DNA of 64,000 nt from Dentipellis sp. KUC8613 (Eukaryota; Basidiomycota; Agaricomycetes; Russulales; Hericiaceae), in assembly GCA_002286715.1 (NCBI GenBank), contig NSJX01000005.1:377959-441958 (forward strand), written 5' to 3'. Within the stretch, counting starts at the first letter, position 1. Every line of letters starts with the position of its first letter. The notes under the pieces were generated by a model that worked only from the letters and a program-made list of their open reading frames with translations, had not been told where the DNA came from and did no database searches. The position numbers were made by a program, and so were the translations under genes. This document shows, piece after piece, positions 54,507 through 64,000 of the stretch.

Positions 54507-55734
54507 GCCTTGGCAGCGGCGATGCGGGGTTTACGAATTTGCGTCGGTTTGTGTCGGCTGTCGTTATGAGGCGAGCCGAAAAAGGCGCTTCGATTGAGCG
54601 GCGCGGGCGGCGACCACGTGTGGCGGACGCTTCTTCTTGATCTTTCTCGTCAATTGCTCTTGAAATTCTCCAAGAGCTTGCTGGATGCTTTGTCGTCGAG
54701 GTGGTGGTTAAGGTGTAACTGGTATGCAATGAACCTCCAATTGCGCTCTCTTTGATCCCGCCTGTTCCGGATGCTTTGATTTGGTTCCGAACACCTCCCA
54801 ATGTCAAGGACACTGCACCGCCCGGAACGCAACGGTAGCCCCATCTAGGTGCGTCACCATACAGTGTCCATAGTTCACCTGGTATGACGACAGTATACGG
54901 AAGCAAGAGGTGTAGGTGAGACCCTGCCCATGCGGCACAGGCCATGGTCGTGCACAAAACACGTCACTCGACTCATTCACCTTGCAGGACGAAACGAGCT
55001 GCAGTACTGCTGACGATTGTGCCTAGCGCATATCTGGACGTAGAAAGCACTCTGAACAGATGGCAGTGCTGCTATGCACAACGCTTTCGCGGCGACGCCG
55101 CGGGTGCGTAAAGCACATGATGCATCTGCACACTGGAAGCAGGACAGATTCGGATAGAGGTCTGAGAGGTATCACAGAAGTATCCTGGACTTTTGCATAG
55201 CGGAGAAGTTCTGGCAATATGGCATGACCAGAACAACAAAAGTGCGGCCCAAGCTGTGCTCAGCTGCTGCTTTCCGCAATTGTCGACGCACGTCTTCCCC
55301 ACAGATGTCTTGTTATTTCATGCTTCTAGTGCCCATCAGAATATCACGCGTGCTGCCTTCTGCGTAGCAGCTGATTGATTTGAGCGTCTTTTTTCGACCT
55401 TGAGACGATTTACCTTGTTCCAATTATGTTGCCGTGACCGACACTTTGATCGCTGCGCACCAAATTCGGCGTCATAATTGTTGTTCTCCCGTTCGCCATG
55501 CGGCACGTCGAGGGCTTTGCGATACTATATTGAAGCCAAGACAAAAACGGCTGAAGAGGCCAAAGCATGGAGGACTGTATATAAGGAGACGATGTCAGCC
55601 GCCTGTCGGCATCATCCGCGATACAGAGCATCTGCGAGGACCCACAGCCGTCCTCAACCACTTCACTCTTACCACATCTCCAAGATACTATCTTCAACTC
55701 TACCTCGCTCTACTCTAGACGCTATTCGCTACAC
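54507..55734. promoter_or_regulatory. divergent 1.2 kb region between the small membrane protein and the Smr protein
   Basis: Both flanking genes point outward, so two promoters lie here. A 197-codon minus frame (54364-54957) overlaps the small gene's first exon in another frame and is not supported. A TATA-like gtatataagg sits at 55576-55585, about 150 bases before the Smr gene start. Confidence 0.45.
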
Positions 55735-57874
55735 ATGGCAGCGCAAGCTAAGTTAGCATTCCATGAGTCTCTCCAGGTGCGTCTACGCAACATATTTCTT
55801 GCAATGTTCCTGTCGAGGCTGAATAATTTCCATGTCACACCTCCTGTGACGTCTGCAGAGGGAATTCTGCCCTCCTCTGGATACAACTCTCCTCGCCGCG
55901 CTCATACGCGACATCGAACTCGAGAACGACCCGCCGACCGCTCAGCAAGTCGAAGAGCTACGCTTCACCCTCAAGTTGTTAGCCGCACAGGCTGACCAGC
56001 AGGCCGAGGAAGATGAACAGTCTCTCAGCGCCGCCTTCGCGGACGTTCATATTAGAGACGAGAGCACGTTCAGCAGCAGCGGGCTAGGCGAAATTACCAG
56101 CTCGGTCGCAACGTCCACCTCTGCGACGACGTCGCCAACCACTGGCTCCCCCAAGTCCGACTCGTCCAGTGTCGCGTCGTTCTCCTCGCCGCTTGGGTTC
56201 CTACAGGCATCGTTCCCCCATGTCCCATCGCACCGCCTGAAGCGCGCTCTTGACGACGTCGGCTACTCGTCGGAGAGTAGCGATGATGTCGACATCGTAG
56301 CCGTCATCGAGGGGCTGCTGACAAAGGAGTATTTGAGGGATCTCGAGGAGCGGGGCATCGACGCGTTGGAAGATGAACTACCCGTGCAGGCGCCAATCCC
56401 GATCAGTGCCAAACAGACGGAATGGGCTGTCGCAGAAGGCAAGAAGACTAAGAAGAAGGCAAAGGGCAAGACTATTGCGCTGAACGACGTTCGACAGCAG
56501 CATCATGTTCGTCCTAACGCGTCTCGCAGTAACGGCGAGTCCCGCGCCCCACTGCCTGATTTATGGACACAAGTCTCTTCTCTGTCCTCGCACCTATCTA
56601 CTCTTCTTCCGTCCTACTCCCCGTCGTTCTTCCAGTCGTTCTTCCATTCTCCCGAGTACACCACCCCCGCTGCCGCCGTACGCTCTGCGCTTCTTTCCAT
56701 CGCCGGCCCTGCATACCAAGACCTCTCCATCGACGATACTGCTCTACTTTTCAATCTACACGATCTCCTACGTCTCTCGCCCTCATTCGACGAATTAGAT
56801 GCTGAGGCTCGTGATCGAATTCTGTCCGACGCGACACTGTGTCTTCAAGCATCCAAGTCCCAGCCTAATGAAGCGTTAGATCTTGTATGGCTCTTACGCG
56901 ACCTTGACGCCGATTCAGCAGGCGAGTGGGAGATCGGCCCCTACCATGCGCCCGCCCCTCGGCCGACCACTACCCGCCCACCGCCGTCGAAGTACACGCA
57001 GAAGCTTCCGTCCCATCCCCCCAGCGCGGGCACCAACCCGAATCCGCGTAAGGGTGGACGCAAAGAGCCATCACCTGAGCGTGCTCCGGCACCGCCTCGA
57101 AATGCCTGGAATACTGTGCCCATTAAGAAGCAGCCGGCTGGCCCCCACCCACTTGCTGAGTCTATTCCTGCGTACAATCCGCTCAATGGCGTGAGCAAGA
57201 AGGCTAAGGCCAAGGCTCAGGCGCTTGGCGATGTGGGTAATATGCGTGCAAGCGCAAGAGAGTCAAATATCCTGGCCGGGATCGGGGCCAAGGATGTTCA
57301 GAAGCAACAGCGGACCATGGATGAGTTGAGAAGGAAGAGAGCCGATGCCATTTTGTCGGCCGGACGGGCTTGGCAGAAGGGGAATGCTAAGAATCATGGC
57401 GGTGAAGTGGCCATGTTCTACGCAGAACAAGCCCGGGAACTCCAGGAGCAGGCACGCAAAGCTGCAATGTCTGCCGCTCGCAGCAGGGTAGAAGCGAAGA
57501 AGTATGTGTTAGTCTCATCTCTGCGAGTATTCTATATTGACCGATTGCTCAGAGTGACGACAGCCTTTGGCACGACCATCGATCTTCATGGCACTGTCAT
57601 CTCAGAGGCCATTGCAATCGTCAAAGAAGTCCTCGCAGAGTGCGGCGCTTCTCCTGGTCAGTGCTCAGTGAAATAATCTACAGTCCCATACTAATGATGT
57701 GCTGTTTGTCTAGCCCAACCGTTAAAGATTATCACCGGTCGGGGCAGCCACTCAGTTGGCGGCGTCGGTGTCCTCGCTCCTGCTGTCAAATCTTCCTTGA
57801 TCGAAGATGGCTGGAACGTGTCCACCTTCGATGCTGGTATTGTCGTTCGAGGACGCCAAAATCGCCGCGCATAA
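55735..57874 (+). CDS. CUE-like / DUF1771 / Smr domain protein (Cue2-type candidate)
   Basis: The start at 55735 (MAAQAKLAFHESLQ) is spliced to an exon giving TTLLAALIRDIELENDPPTA and then one very long exon. A CUE-like ubiquitin-binding region lies near residues 110-160 (LGFLQASFPHVPSHRLKRAL, with DIVAVIEGLLTKEYLRDLEE). A Lys-rich stretch and a Pro-rich linker follow. DUF1771 is centred on GRAWQKGNAKNHGGEVAMFY and AEQARELQEQARKAAMSAAR. The Smr domain has IDLHGTVISEAIAIVKEVLA and LKIITGRGSHSVGGVGVLAP, and ends VVRGRQNRRA. In yeast, CUE plus Smr defines Cue2, the endonuclease that cuts mRNA on collided ribosomes, where the Asp and His of the DxH motif matter; both are present. Orthology is an inference. 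Confidence 0.82.
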
Positions 57875-58361
57875 ACTGCCCACTCTTTCTCGCTGTTCCA
57901 TCATCTCTGTACTCGCAATTTACCCCTCATATCCTGGCCTTTCTCGCACTGTTTCCTTCTTCCTTCTGTCGCTGCATATACCTCATTCCACGGATCTCTT
58001 CTGCACATACACATACACCTTGGCGCACTTGTATCTGCCATGTACAAAGCTTTTGCCCAGTTCTGCAACTGTACACATTATAGTACGATCCGCTGTTGTG
58101 TCACCACATACTGTAGCTTTAGTCACTGGTAGTAGAGCTCGGCACTGTCTACATTGAAAGTGCTACCGCAATATTTTATTCTTGGTTATTATAACGCGAT
58201 TTTGCGCTGACAGACGTTGCCCGAGAACCCCGACTGAGGAGCTACACGTGATGGACGCGTTTATGATAACCGTAATGCCAGCGCTAATTTTGTTGCTTTT
58301 GTCTTCTCCTTTCTCCAGCGGACGCGACCTGTTACGCAGACGGTCACTATATGCATCAACT
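57875..58361. other. intergenic: Smr gene 3' region and KAT14-like promoter
   Basis: 487 bases between two plus-strand genes. An in-frame extension of the downstream gene reaches 58182 but begins with a hydrophobic stretch unlike the family, so the ATG at 58362 is preferred. Confidence 0.4.
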
Positions 58362-59976
58362 ATGGCCTCCGACTCTGAGTACGACGAGGAGCCGGGCACG
58401 TCTGATGACGAGTATCACGCTAGGAAACGGAAACGAGTAGTACGGTCGCCCCGATTTGCGGATTGCGAAAGCAGATACTCATTTTCTTTTCCTCAGACCC
58501 GCGTAGTAGCTTCAAAACCCAAGAGGTCTACGACGAAACAGGCTACCAGAACGGAAAGCCCGGTTTCTTCACCGTCGCTCCAGCCGTTGCTTGATGCCTT
58601 GACCGCGCAATATGCGTCCAAGCAATCGGAGGATGCCGACTTCCAAAGCGTCATAGAGCCTCAGCTCGACGATCTCCTCAAGGTTAGACAGAACTATGAA
58701 GAGAAGGCGGAGAGAGATGATCAAGTGAGTCCCTGGTTCCTGCGGCGCTGGCACTAGCCAGAAACTCACGAACCTTGACAAAGGGACGCCCTATACTGCT
58801 CTTTTCGCCATCGGACCAAGAAGATGTTATTAGGAAGCTTGAGATTAAGCGGTCTGGCGCCGGCCTTTCCGTCATAGAGGCCATCGTGCTTCGGAAACTG
58901 AAGCTCCAAAGCGTAGGGCGGTCATGTTATTCCGGTCGTCCGGTCCACTAATAGGAATTATGCACAGATCCGCCGGGCTCATGCGCTCGTCTGTCCCGCG
59001 CTCCGTCAAACCACATCTGGCCCGTTGGCTGCGCTCTCCACACCGCATAGGGAGCCCTTGCCCAATCCGCAGGTTCTCGACGCTCTGTATGCGATCAAGA
59101 CCACCCCCTACGAATCCTCGTTCCTCTCGCGACTACATGGAGCGTATGTCGACATCCCCGACTCGCGCCAGCCCGTTGCCGTCGACTATGAGTCGCAGGC
59201 GCCATGGATGGAACTGATGGAGGACATCTGCATGCACTATGCCCTCAAATTGTTAGTGACCCCTACCCCATCTGCCTTCTCAATGTGTACTGATATAGTC
59301 TAGCCCTGCGGCCGAGCTTCCTGAAGAAGTCACAGCGCCCATCACATATACAACACTGAGTGCCGAGCACCTGCCGCAGATACACGATCTTCTGCGCCGG
59401 CTTTTCTGGGCGGGGATAGACGGTATGTCTTCTAGTTCCTACACCGAGGCGTGTTTTATGACGCTTCATGCCGTTACCAGTCAGCGACTCGCTGCAGTAT
59501 CAGCCGGAGCAGGCGACCATCGTCGCCCTCTACAAGCGCTTGGTCGTCGGCTGCGCTTTTCTGAGCTCGCCGCAGGAGACGTACATCACGTATCTCGCTG
59601 TGCGCCCAGGATGGGAAAACGCGCAGATTGCGACGTAAGTCTCGTCTAGAAACAGGACTGACAAGAGGAATCTATCAAATACAACTAACTAAACCTAAAT
59701 TATTGTAGATCCATGCTCTATCACCTAATTACGCGCAACCCCAACAAAGATATCACTCTCCACGTCTCCGCGAACAACCCAGCCATGGTAAGCCTAGTTT
59801 CCAGCAGCCTTCTCTACCCCGCCCGCCGAGAGCGACTGCTAAAAGGTGCGACACAGCTCCTCTACAACCGCTTCGGCTTCAAAGCGGAAGAATTCATCGT
59901 CGGTTTCTACGAAGATTACCTCGACCGCCAGTCGCGCGCCTCGAAGAACGCCTTCCGCCTGCGCCTGCGCCGGTGA
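58362..59976 (+). CDS. KAT14: KAT14/CSRP2BP-type GNAT acetyltransferase with altered acetyl-CoA loop
   Basis: In animals KAT14 is a subunit of the ATAC histone acetyltransferase complex. The start at 58362 gives an acidic MASDSEYDEEPGTSDDEYHA. Residues to about 100 are Ser/Lys-rich; exon 2 gives GRPILLFSPSDQEDVIRKLE. The middle includes NPQVLDALYAIKTTPYESSF. The C-terminal GNAT domain starts near LSAEHLPQIHDLLRRLFWAG, with YKRLVVGCAFLSSP and YITYLAVRPGWENAQIATSM. It ends SMLYHLITRNPNKDITLHVS, AMLLYNRFGFKAEEFIVGFY and NAFRLRLRR, the last being the diagnostic KAT14 tail. The GNAT loop usually reads Q/R-x-x-G-x-A; here it is E-N-A-Q-I-A. Exon count about 6. Confidence 0.85.
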
Positions 59977-59993
59977 ACTTGAACTAGCTCACG

Positions 59994-62609
59994 CGTGCTT
60001 TCTTCTTGCCGCGCGACTCGCTCTTTGACGAGGACTGGCTTGTCAAAGACGACTGTGACGAAGACAAACTGGGCACGTGTAGTGCGGCCAGGGCTGCTGC
60101 GGCCTGTTCCGTTTCAAGGTCTTCCACCCACTTTCCGCCATCTGCGCCCTCGAAGAGCCATACATGGCTACAAGGGTTGCATCAGTCTTTGCCTAGGAAC
60201 GTGCAAAAAGTGGAGCACGGGACTGCATACCTGTTGCCAACCCTTTGCGGGGTAAAGGATGCGGGCTCTTGGGACCGCCGCTTTTTACGGACTGGGTACG
60301 CAGGCGGTTGCAAGCCGGCAGACGGCGGTGTGTGCGGAGGCAATTCCCAGCCGAGCTGCGCGCATAGATACTCTACGATGGCGTCTGCGTTACCGAGCAA
60401 GACGATCTGCGCAAGTCGGTGAGTCTCTGAATGCTGAGGTGACTGAGTTAGCGACTCACATCGGGGTTGATATGCTTGACAGGTGTTTTGTTGATCAGTA
60501 TCTGTTGGACGGAAGTCAGTAGGGCTATTCCTGGAGCTTATGTCCGCTCTGGCTCACTTGTGGGACCGAGTGCGGCATGTGCGCTGAAATGAATGGTGAG
60601 TTTTCAGTCTATCAGTGAACTTTGCTGAGGAAGACTTACTGAGAATATCAGACACAGGCGACACCTTCAGTGATGTACCGATAACCAATATAAGGTCCAC
60701 CGACTGCCTATCCTCCGCCAACGCATAGTCGAAATCATCTGTCAGCTTCTCCCCAAAGAACGTGATGTCAGGCTTCATGATGCCCGGGGGGAACGGCGGC
60801 TCGTCCTCCTCGTCATCGTCGTCATCGTTGTTGCGTCGCTTGCCGCGCGACTTCCGCCGCGGCTTGCTCTTCTTCGCCGCGTTGCAGATCTTGCACAGCG
60901 GGATCTCGCCGCGCAGGATCTCGGCCTCGATTTCTTTGCCGGCTACGCGCGTGCGGCATTGCACGCAGGATGCAGTCGCGAAGGAGCCGTGGCATTGGAG
61001 GACCGTGCGTACGCCCGCGAGTGTCTCTAGTGTGTCTATGTTTTGTGTGTAGTTCTGGAAGAGCGTGATGTCTCATTAAGCTTCGCTGTCTCTTGGTTGT
61101 AAGGAGGTCCAGAGGCTTACCCGAAGTAGCTGTAAAAGCCCGTCAGTATCCTACGATTCAACATTGCTAGGCGGTACTGGAGTTACTCACCTTGCCCTGG
61201 TCTTCGACTAGTTTGATGAAGCGATGACACGGCGAGGGTATAAAATTTGAGGGGTATATGTTCTTAGCGAATGAACTGAAACAGGATTCAGTGCCAGTAC
61301 TAGCGTGGAGGAATGCAAAACACATACTAGAATACTGACAGGACAGGTCCCCTCTTGTCAGAACAGGGCGAAGGGAAGTAGTAAAGGTAACGTATCACGT
61401 ACCATTAGGATGCTCTCTAAAATACTCGATGTCAAACCTGTTGGATGGTCAGTCTGAGTTCGGAATATGGGACGGACGCAGTGCGCACATTTGCTGAGGA
61501 TCATCTAGGTCGTATTCTCCCGAGTCCTTCAGCGTCGCGTACAGCCCGTTGCGCGAACGAAAATCGGGGATTCCGCAAGAGACACCTGTTAGTTAACGGA
61601 GGTGAGCGGTACAGAGCAATACTGGTGAGGGCACAACGCACTGATGCCAGCACCAGTGAGAATGAGAATGCGCCGTGAAGTTGCGATCAAGTTGACCGCA
61701 TCATCAATAGTGTTGTATTGAGGAAGCTTTTCCCTAAGCTGTAACCTGTCACCCTGCCATCAGTTCGCCGCCCCGCACCAGCGCTTCGTGAATAGGTAAC
61801 CTACTCGCGGTAAAGCGCTACTCTCAAGAAATACAAAAGAGTGTTAGGTTTCTTTGTTTGAAGCTCGTCGGCCTACAGAGTAAAGGTGTCATTTGTAACC
61901 CAATAGAGCGGCCCTGTGTTTCGACTTACCAGTAAAAGACCGAAAGCGCATAACAATTCCGGTATGGGAATAGCCCGAGTGCTAACATACTCTTTCACGA
62001 AGGAGCTCATGCCTGGTGTGATAGAGGGGGAGTGATAAGCTTCCATGCACTGTATCTGTATCACCAGCAAACGTTCCATACCATGATGTTTCAAGTGATA
62101 CAGCATGCGCCGAACTTCCTGCTTTCCCCATCCCGCACCAATCCTCACATCTATATATACCGCCCCGAAAAAGGGACTGTGAGCACTCTGCCCCCGCAGG
62201 ACGGGCCAGGACACCCACCTTCGTCGCGGAAATTAGTGTTGATCTCGACCTCCTCCTCGTCCTTGTCTTCTTCGTCCCCCTCCTCCGCGTACGCCACCGC
62301 GCCCGACGGCTCCCCGAGGTCCCCGTCCGCGTCTGCGTCGTCCAGCTCCACGTCCTCGACAATCTCGCCGAGCGCACTGAGGATGTCCCTGATGGTCTCC
62401 TCGTCCGTCTCCACGGACTCGGACGCCTCGATGAAGAAGCGCACCTGCGCGCCAAGCACGGCGTTGCGCTGCCTCGGGGTCAGGTTCGCGGCTCGTACGA
62501 GCGGGTGGTCCGCGTCGGGCTCGGGCTCGTGGTCTGCCGCGTGTGCGAAGGCGGTTTTGGGGTGTGGTGGGAACGCATGGCTGGTGTTTGTGGGATCGGG
62601 GAGGCTCAT
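59994..62609 (-). CDS. SIR2: Sir2-family NAD-dependent deacetylase (class I, Sir2/Hst1 type)
   Basis: Removes acetyl groups from histone and other lysines using NAD+. The start at 62609 ([20 protein letters not shown]) opens an acidic N-terminal region and a Sir2 N-terminal helical domain ([20 protein letters not shown]). The catalytic core has NAD-binding [37 protein letters not shown], catalytic His in [14 protein letters not shown], zinc Cys pairs CVQC and CKIC, then a Lys/Arg/Asp-rich insert, [18 protein letters not shown] and [15 protein letters not shown]. The C-terminus passes through a Pro-rich region and ends [10 protein letters not shown]. About 10 exons, roughly 550-580 residues. 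All catalytic residues are present. It ends 17 bases from the KAT14-type stop. Confidence 0.93.
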
Positions 62610-63403
62610 GGCTTGAGACTGCCCAAGAAGTCCGGGGATAAGGAGTGTATCTTCCCGATGGCTGGAATTGGCAAGTCGGTATACTGTGGCGTGCTTCAAT
62701 TGCAACGCTACGAACTTCAGCTCGATGCCCGTGCAACGTTGTTATGAAGTGCGAATGCTCTGTTATCTACGGCCTGCCTGAGAAAAGTTTGAGTGATGAA
62801 ACGGTTTCAAGTTTACCTCACATCAAGGCAGTGAGCACAATTTTCACCTTGGAAAACTGTATACAGCCTCGGTCACAAAATACGGACACATGTCGGCGAT
62901 ACTTATTGGTACAGAGCTACTTCTAAAAACGATACAAAACAACATACGATGTACGATACAGCATTGCGAGAGCGAGGAAGGCAAGGCAGAGTCCAGTGGT
63001 CTCAAAGCGAAAACAGAACATTGACAGGGGGCGGAGAGGCGGGTAGAAAGCTACAAGTGCAAAGCGTGCAGAGGTACGATAGAACGGAAACGAAGACTGG
63101 CATGGATACAGTCCAAGAGCAGGAGTCCGAGAGCAGATAGTTCGATGCGAGGCCAAAGGTCCAGAAGCAAGGGGTATGATCAACCGTCCGGGGGACGGGA
63201 TGAAAGCGACGAAAGCGACATAAAACAACAGTCCGATGGTAGCTGAGCACAGAGAAGTCCAAGGGAGAATTGCGAACACAACGGAAGCGAGGATACCGAA
63301 GAACAGAACCAGAAGAAACAAGCGAGGGCTTCCAGACAAGACTGAGAACACAAGAGAAAAGCTTGACTAGTAGGTTTGATTTTGACGCCTGCGTGACAGA
63401 CGA
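62610..63403. other. intergenic: Sir2 promoter and 3' region of the edge gene
   Basis: A hydrophobic minus frame (62923-63351) lies here, but it directly follows the stop of the edge gene, has no spliced context and is most likely 3' untranslated sequence. Confidence 0.4.
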
Positions 63404-64000
63404 TCAACCCCATCTGTCTTCCCAGCTCCAGCCCTTACCCTCCAAAAGTACGAGCGGGTCGTCGCTCCCATCGCTTGCGACCTCCATACATACATCCTGG
63501 TGTATCTCAGAAGCCCGCTTCTTGACTGCGGCTGGGATTCGTGCTTTACCGTGCAGACGAGAAGCCGGTGATACGGTTTTGTCCTCCGAAAAAGGGGACT
63601 TGAGAAGATCAAGGGGATCGTCCGAGTCTGGACTATCGTCGCGCGCGGCAGTGATGGGTGCAGCAGAAGGTTCGGAATTGATGCGTGTATGCATAGGAGG
63701 GCGAGTAGGGCGAATGGTGCCAGAACGAGTGCGCGTGTAACCGCCGCCGGGGTGAGCAACAGGAGCTCTGGTAGGCACGTTGGCAGTTTTCTGTCCGAAG
63801 TCAGAGGCGCGGATGGTACCAGCGCGATCACGTCTCCGGGTTGGCTCGTTCTTGGCCGGAGCTTGGGCATTTGCCACCCCAGACAAGGCCGCGCTGTCCA
63901 ACGACCGTGAACGGTGGGGCGGAAGATACGGGGAGCCTGCAGTTCTTCCTTCTGTAAATGATGGCTATAGTCAGATACAGGTCATTAAAAAAAGTGATAC
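63404..64000 (-). CDS. C-terminal end of an unknown gene, cut by the window edge
   Basis: The last exon reads from an acceptor AG near 63955 (LPPHRSRSLDSAALSGVANA) to the stop at 63404. Its translation is low-complexity and basic, with Arg/Ser/Thr repeats (RRRDRAGTIRASDFG, YTRTRSGTIRPTRPP) and an acidic patch (DDSPDSDDPLDLLKSPFSED). It ends EGKGWSWEDRWG. No domain is visible in this part; N-terminal exons lie beyond 64000. Confidence 0.65.

Noticed and set aside
54364..54957. 197-codon minus frame upstream of the small membrane protein
   Set aside because: It overlaps the better supported first exon in a different frame and has no recognisable content.
62923..63351. Hydrophobic 142-codon minus frame resembling a multi-pass membrane protein
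   Set aside because: It lies directly after the stop of the edge gene with pyrimidine-rich sequence that would translate as hydrophobic by composition; likely 3' UTR.

Overview
This window is nuclear DNA from a filamentous basidiomycete, most likely an Agaricomycete and possibly from the Polyporales. Almost every gene is cut by several introns of roughly 50-70 bases with GT..AG borders. The recognisable proteins are fungal housekeeping families, and the unknown ones have the look of proteins confined to mushroom-forming fungi. There are no operons. Genes are packed on both strands, with short divergent promoters and short convergent 3' ends. I saw no transposon, rRNA, tRNA or CRISPR array.

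Layout. 1-4.4 kb, minus strand: the N-terminal part of a membrane-anchored M20 carboxypeptidase (CPS1 type, cut by the window edge), a MYND zinc-finger protein and a small fungal protein. 4.8-9.9 kb, plus strand: the splicing factor U2AF large subunit and an amidase. 11.2-17.6 kb: CDC48 (minus), the tubulin chaperone TBCB (minus) and a DGAT2 diacylglycerol acyltransferase (plus). 18.2-24.3 kb, minus strand: three tandem PARL-like rhomboid proteases, the most unusual feature here. 24.6-28.2 kb: an RKM5-like lysine methyltransferase (plus) and a GPI-anchored pepsin-like protease (minus). 29.7-32.9 kb: two divergent H3/H4 pairs arranged as a large inverted repeat (H3 left, H4 right, H4 left, H3 right), with near-identical promoters carrying ACGCGT boxes. 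35-39.5 kb: an F-box-like protein and an F-BAR/RhoGAP protein. 40-42.7 kb is gene-poor. 42.7-45.7 kb: nucleoporin Nup85. 45.7-47.9 kb is gene-poor. 47.9-54.5 kb, minus strand: a Ser/Arg-rich unknown, an F-box/LRR protein, a conserved unknown, one unresolved gene and a small membrane-anchored protein. 55.7-62.6 kb: a CUE/DUF1771/Smr protein and a KAT14-type acetyltransferase (both plus), then a Sir2 deacetylase (minus) ending 17 bases from the KAT14-type gene. 63.4-64 kb: the C-terminal end of an unknown gene.

Most neighbours are functionally unrelated, as is usual in fungi. Three local arrangements stand out. The rhomboid cluster has one copy with an altered active-site residue and a reading-frame problem. 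The palindromic histone locus shares cell-cycle-type promoter elements between its halves. The acetyltransferase and deacetylase genes meet tail to tail, and the acetyltransferase has an altered acetyl-CoA loop. Exon borders were read by eye, so splice positions are approximate unless stated.
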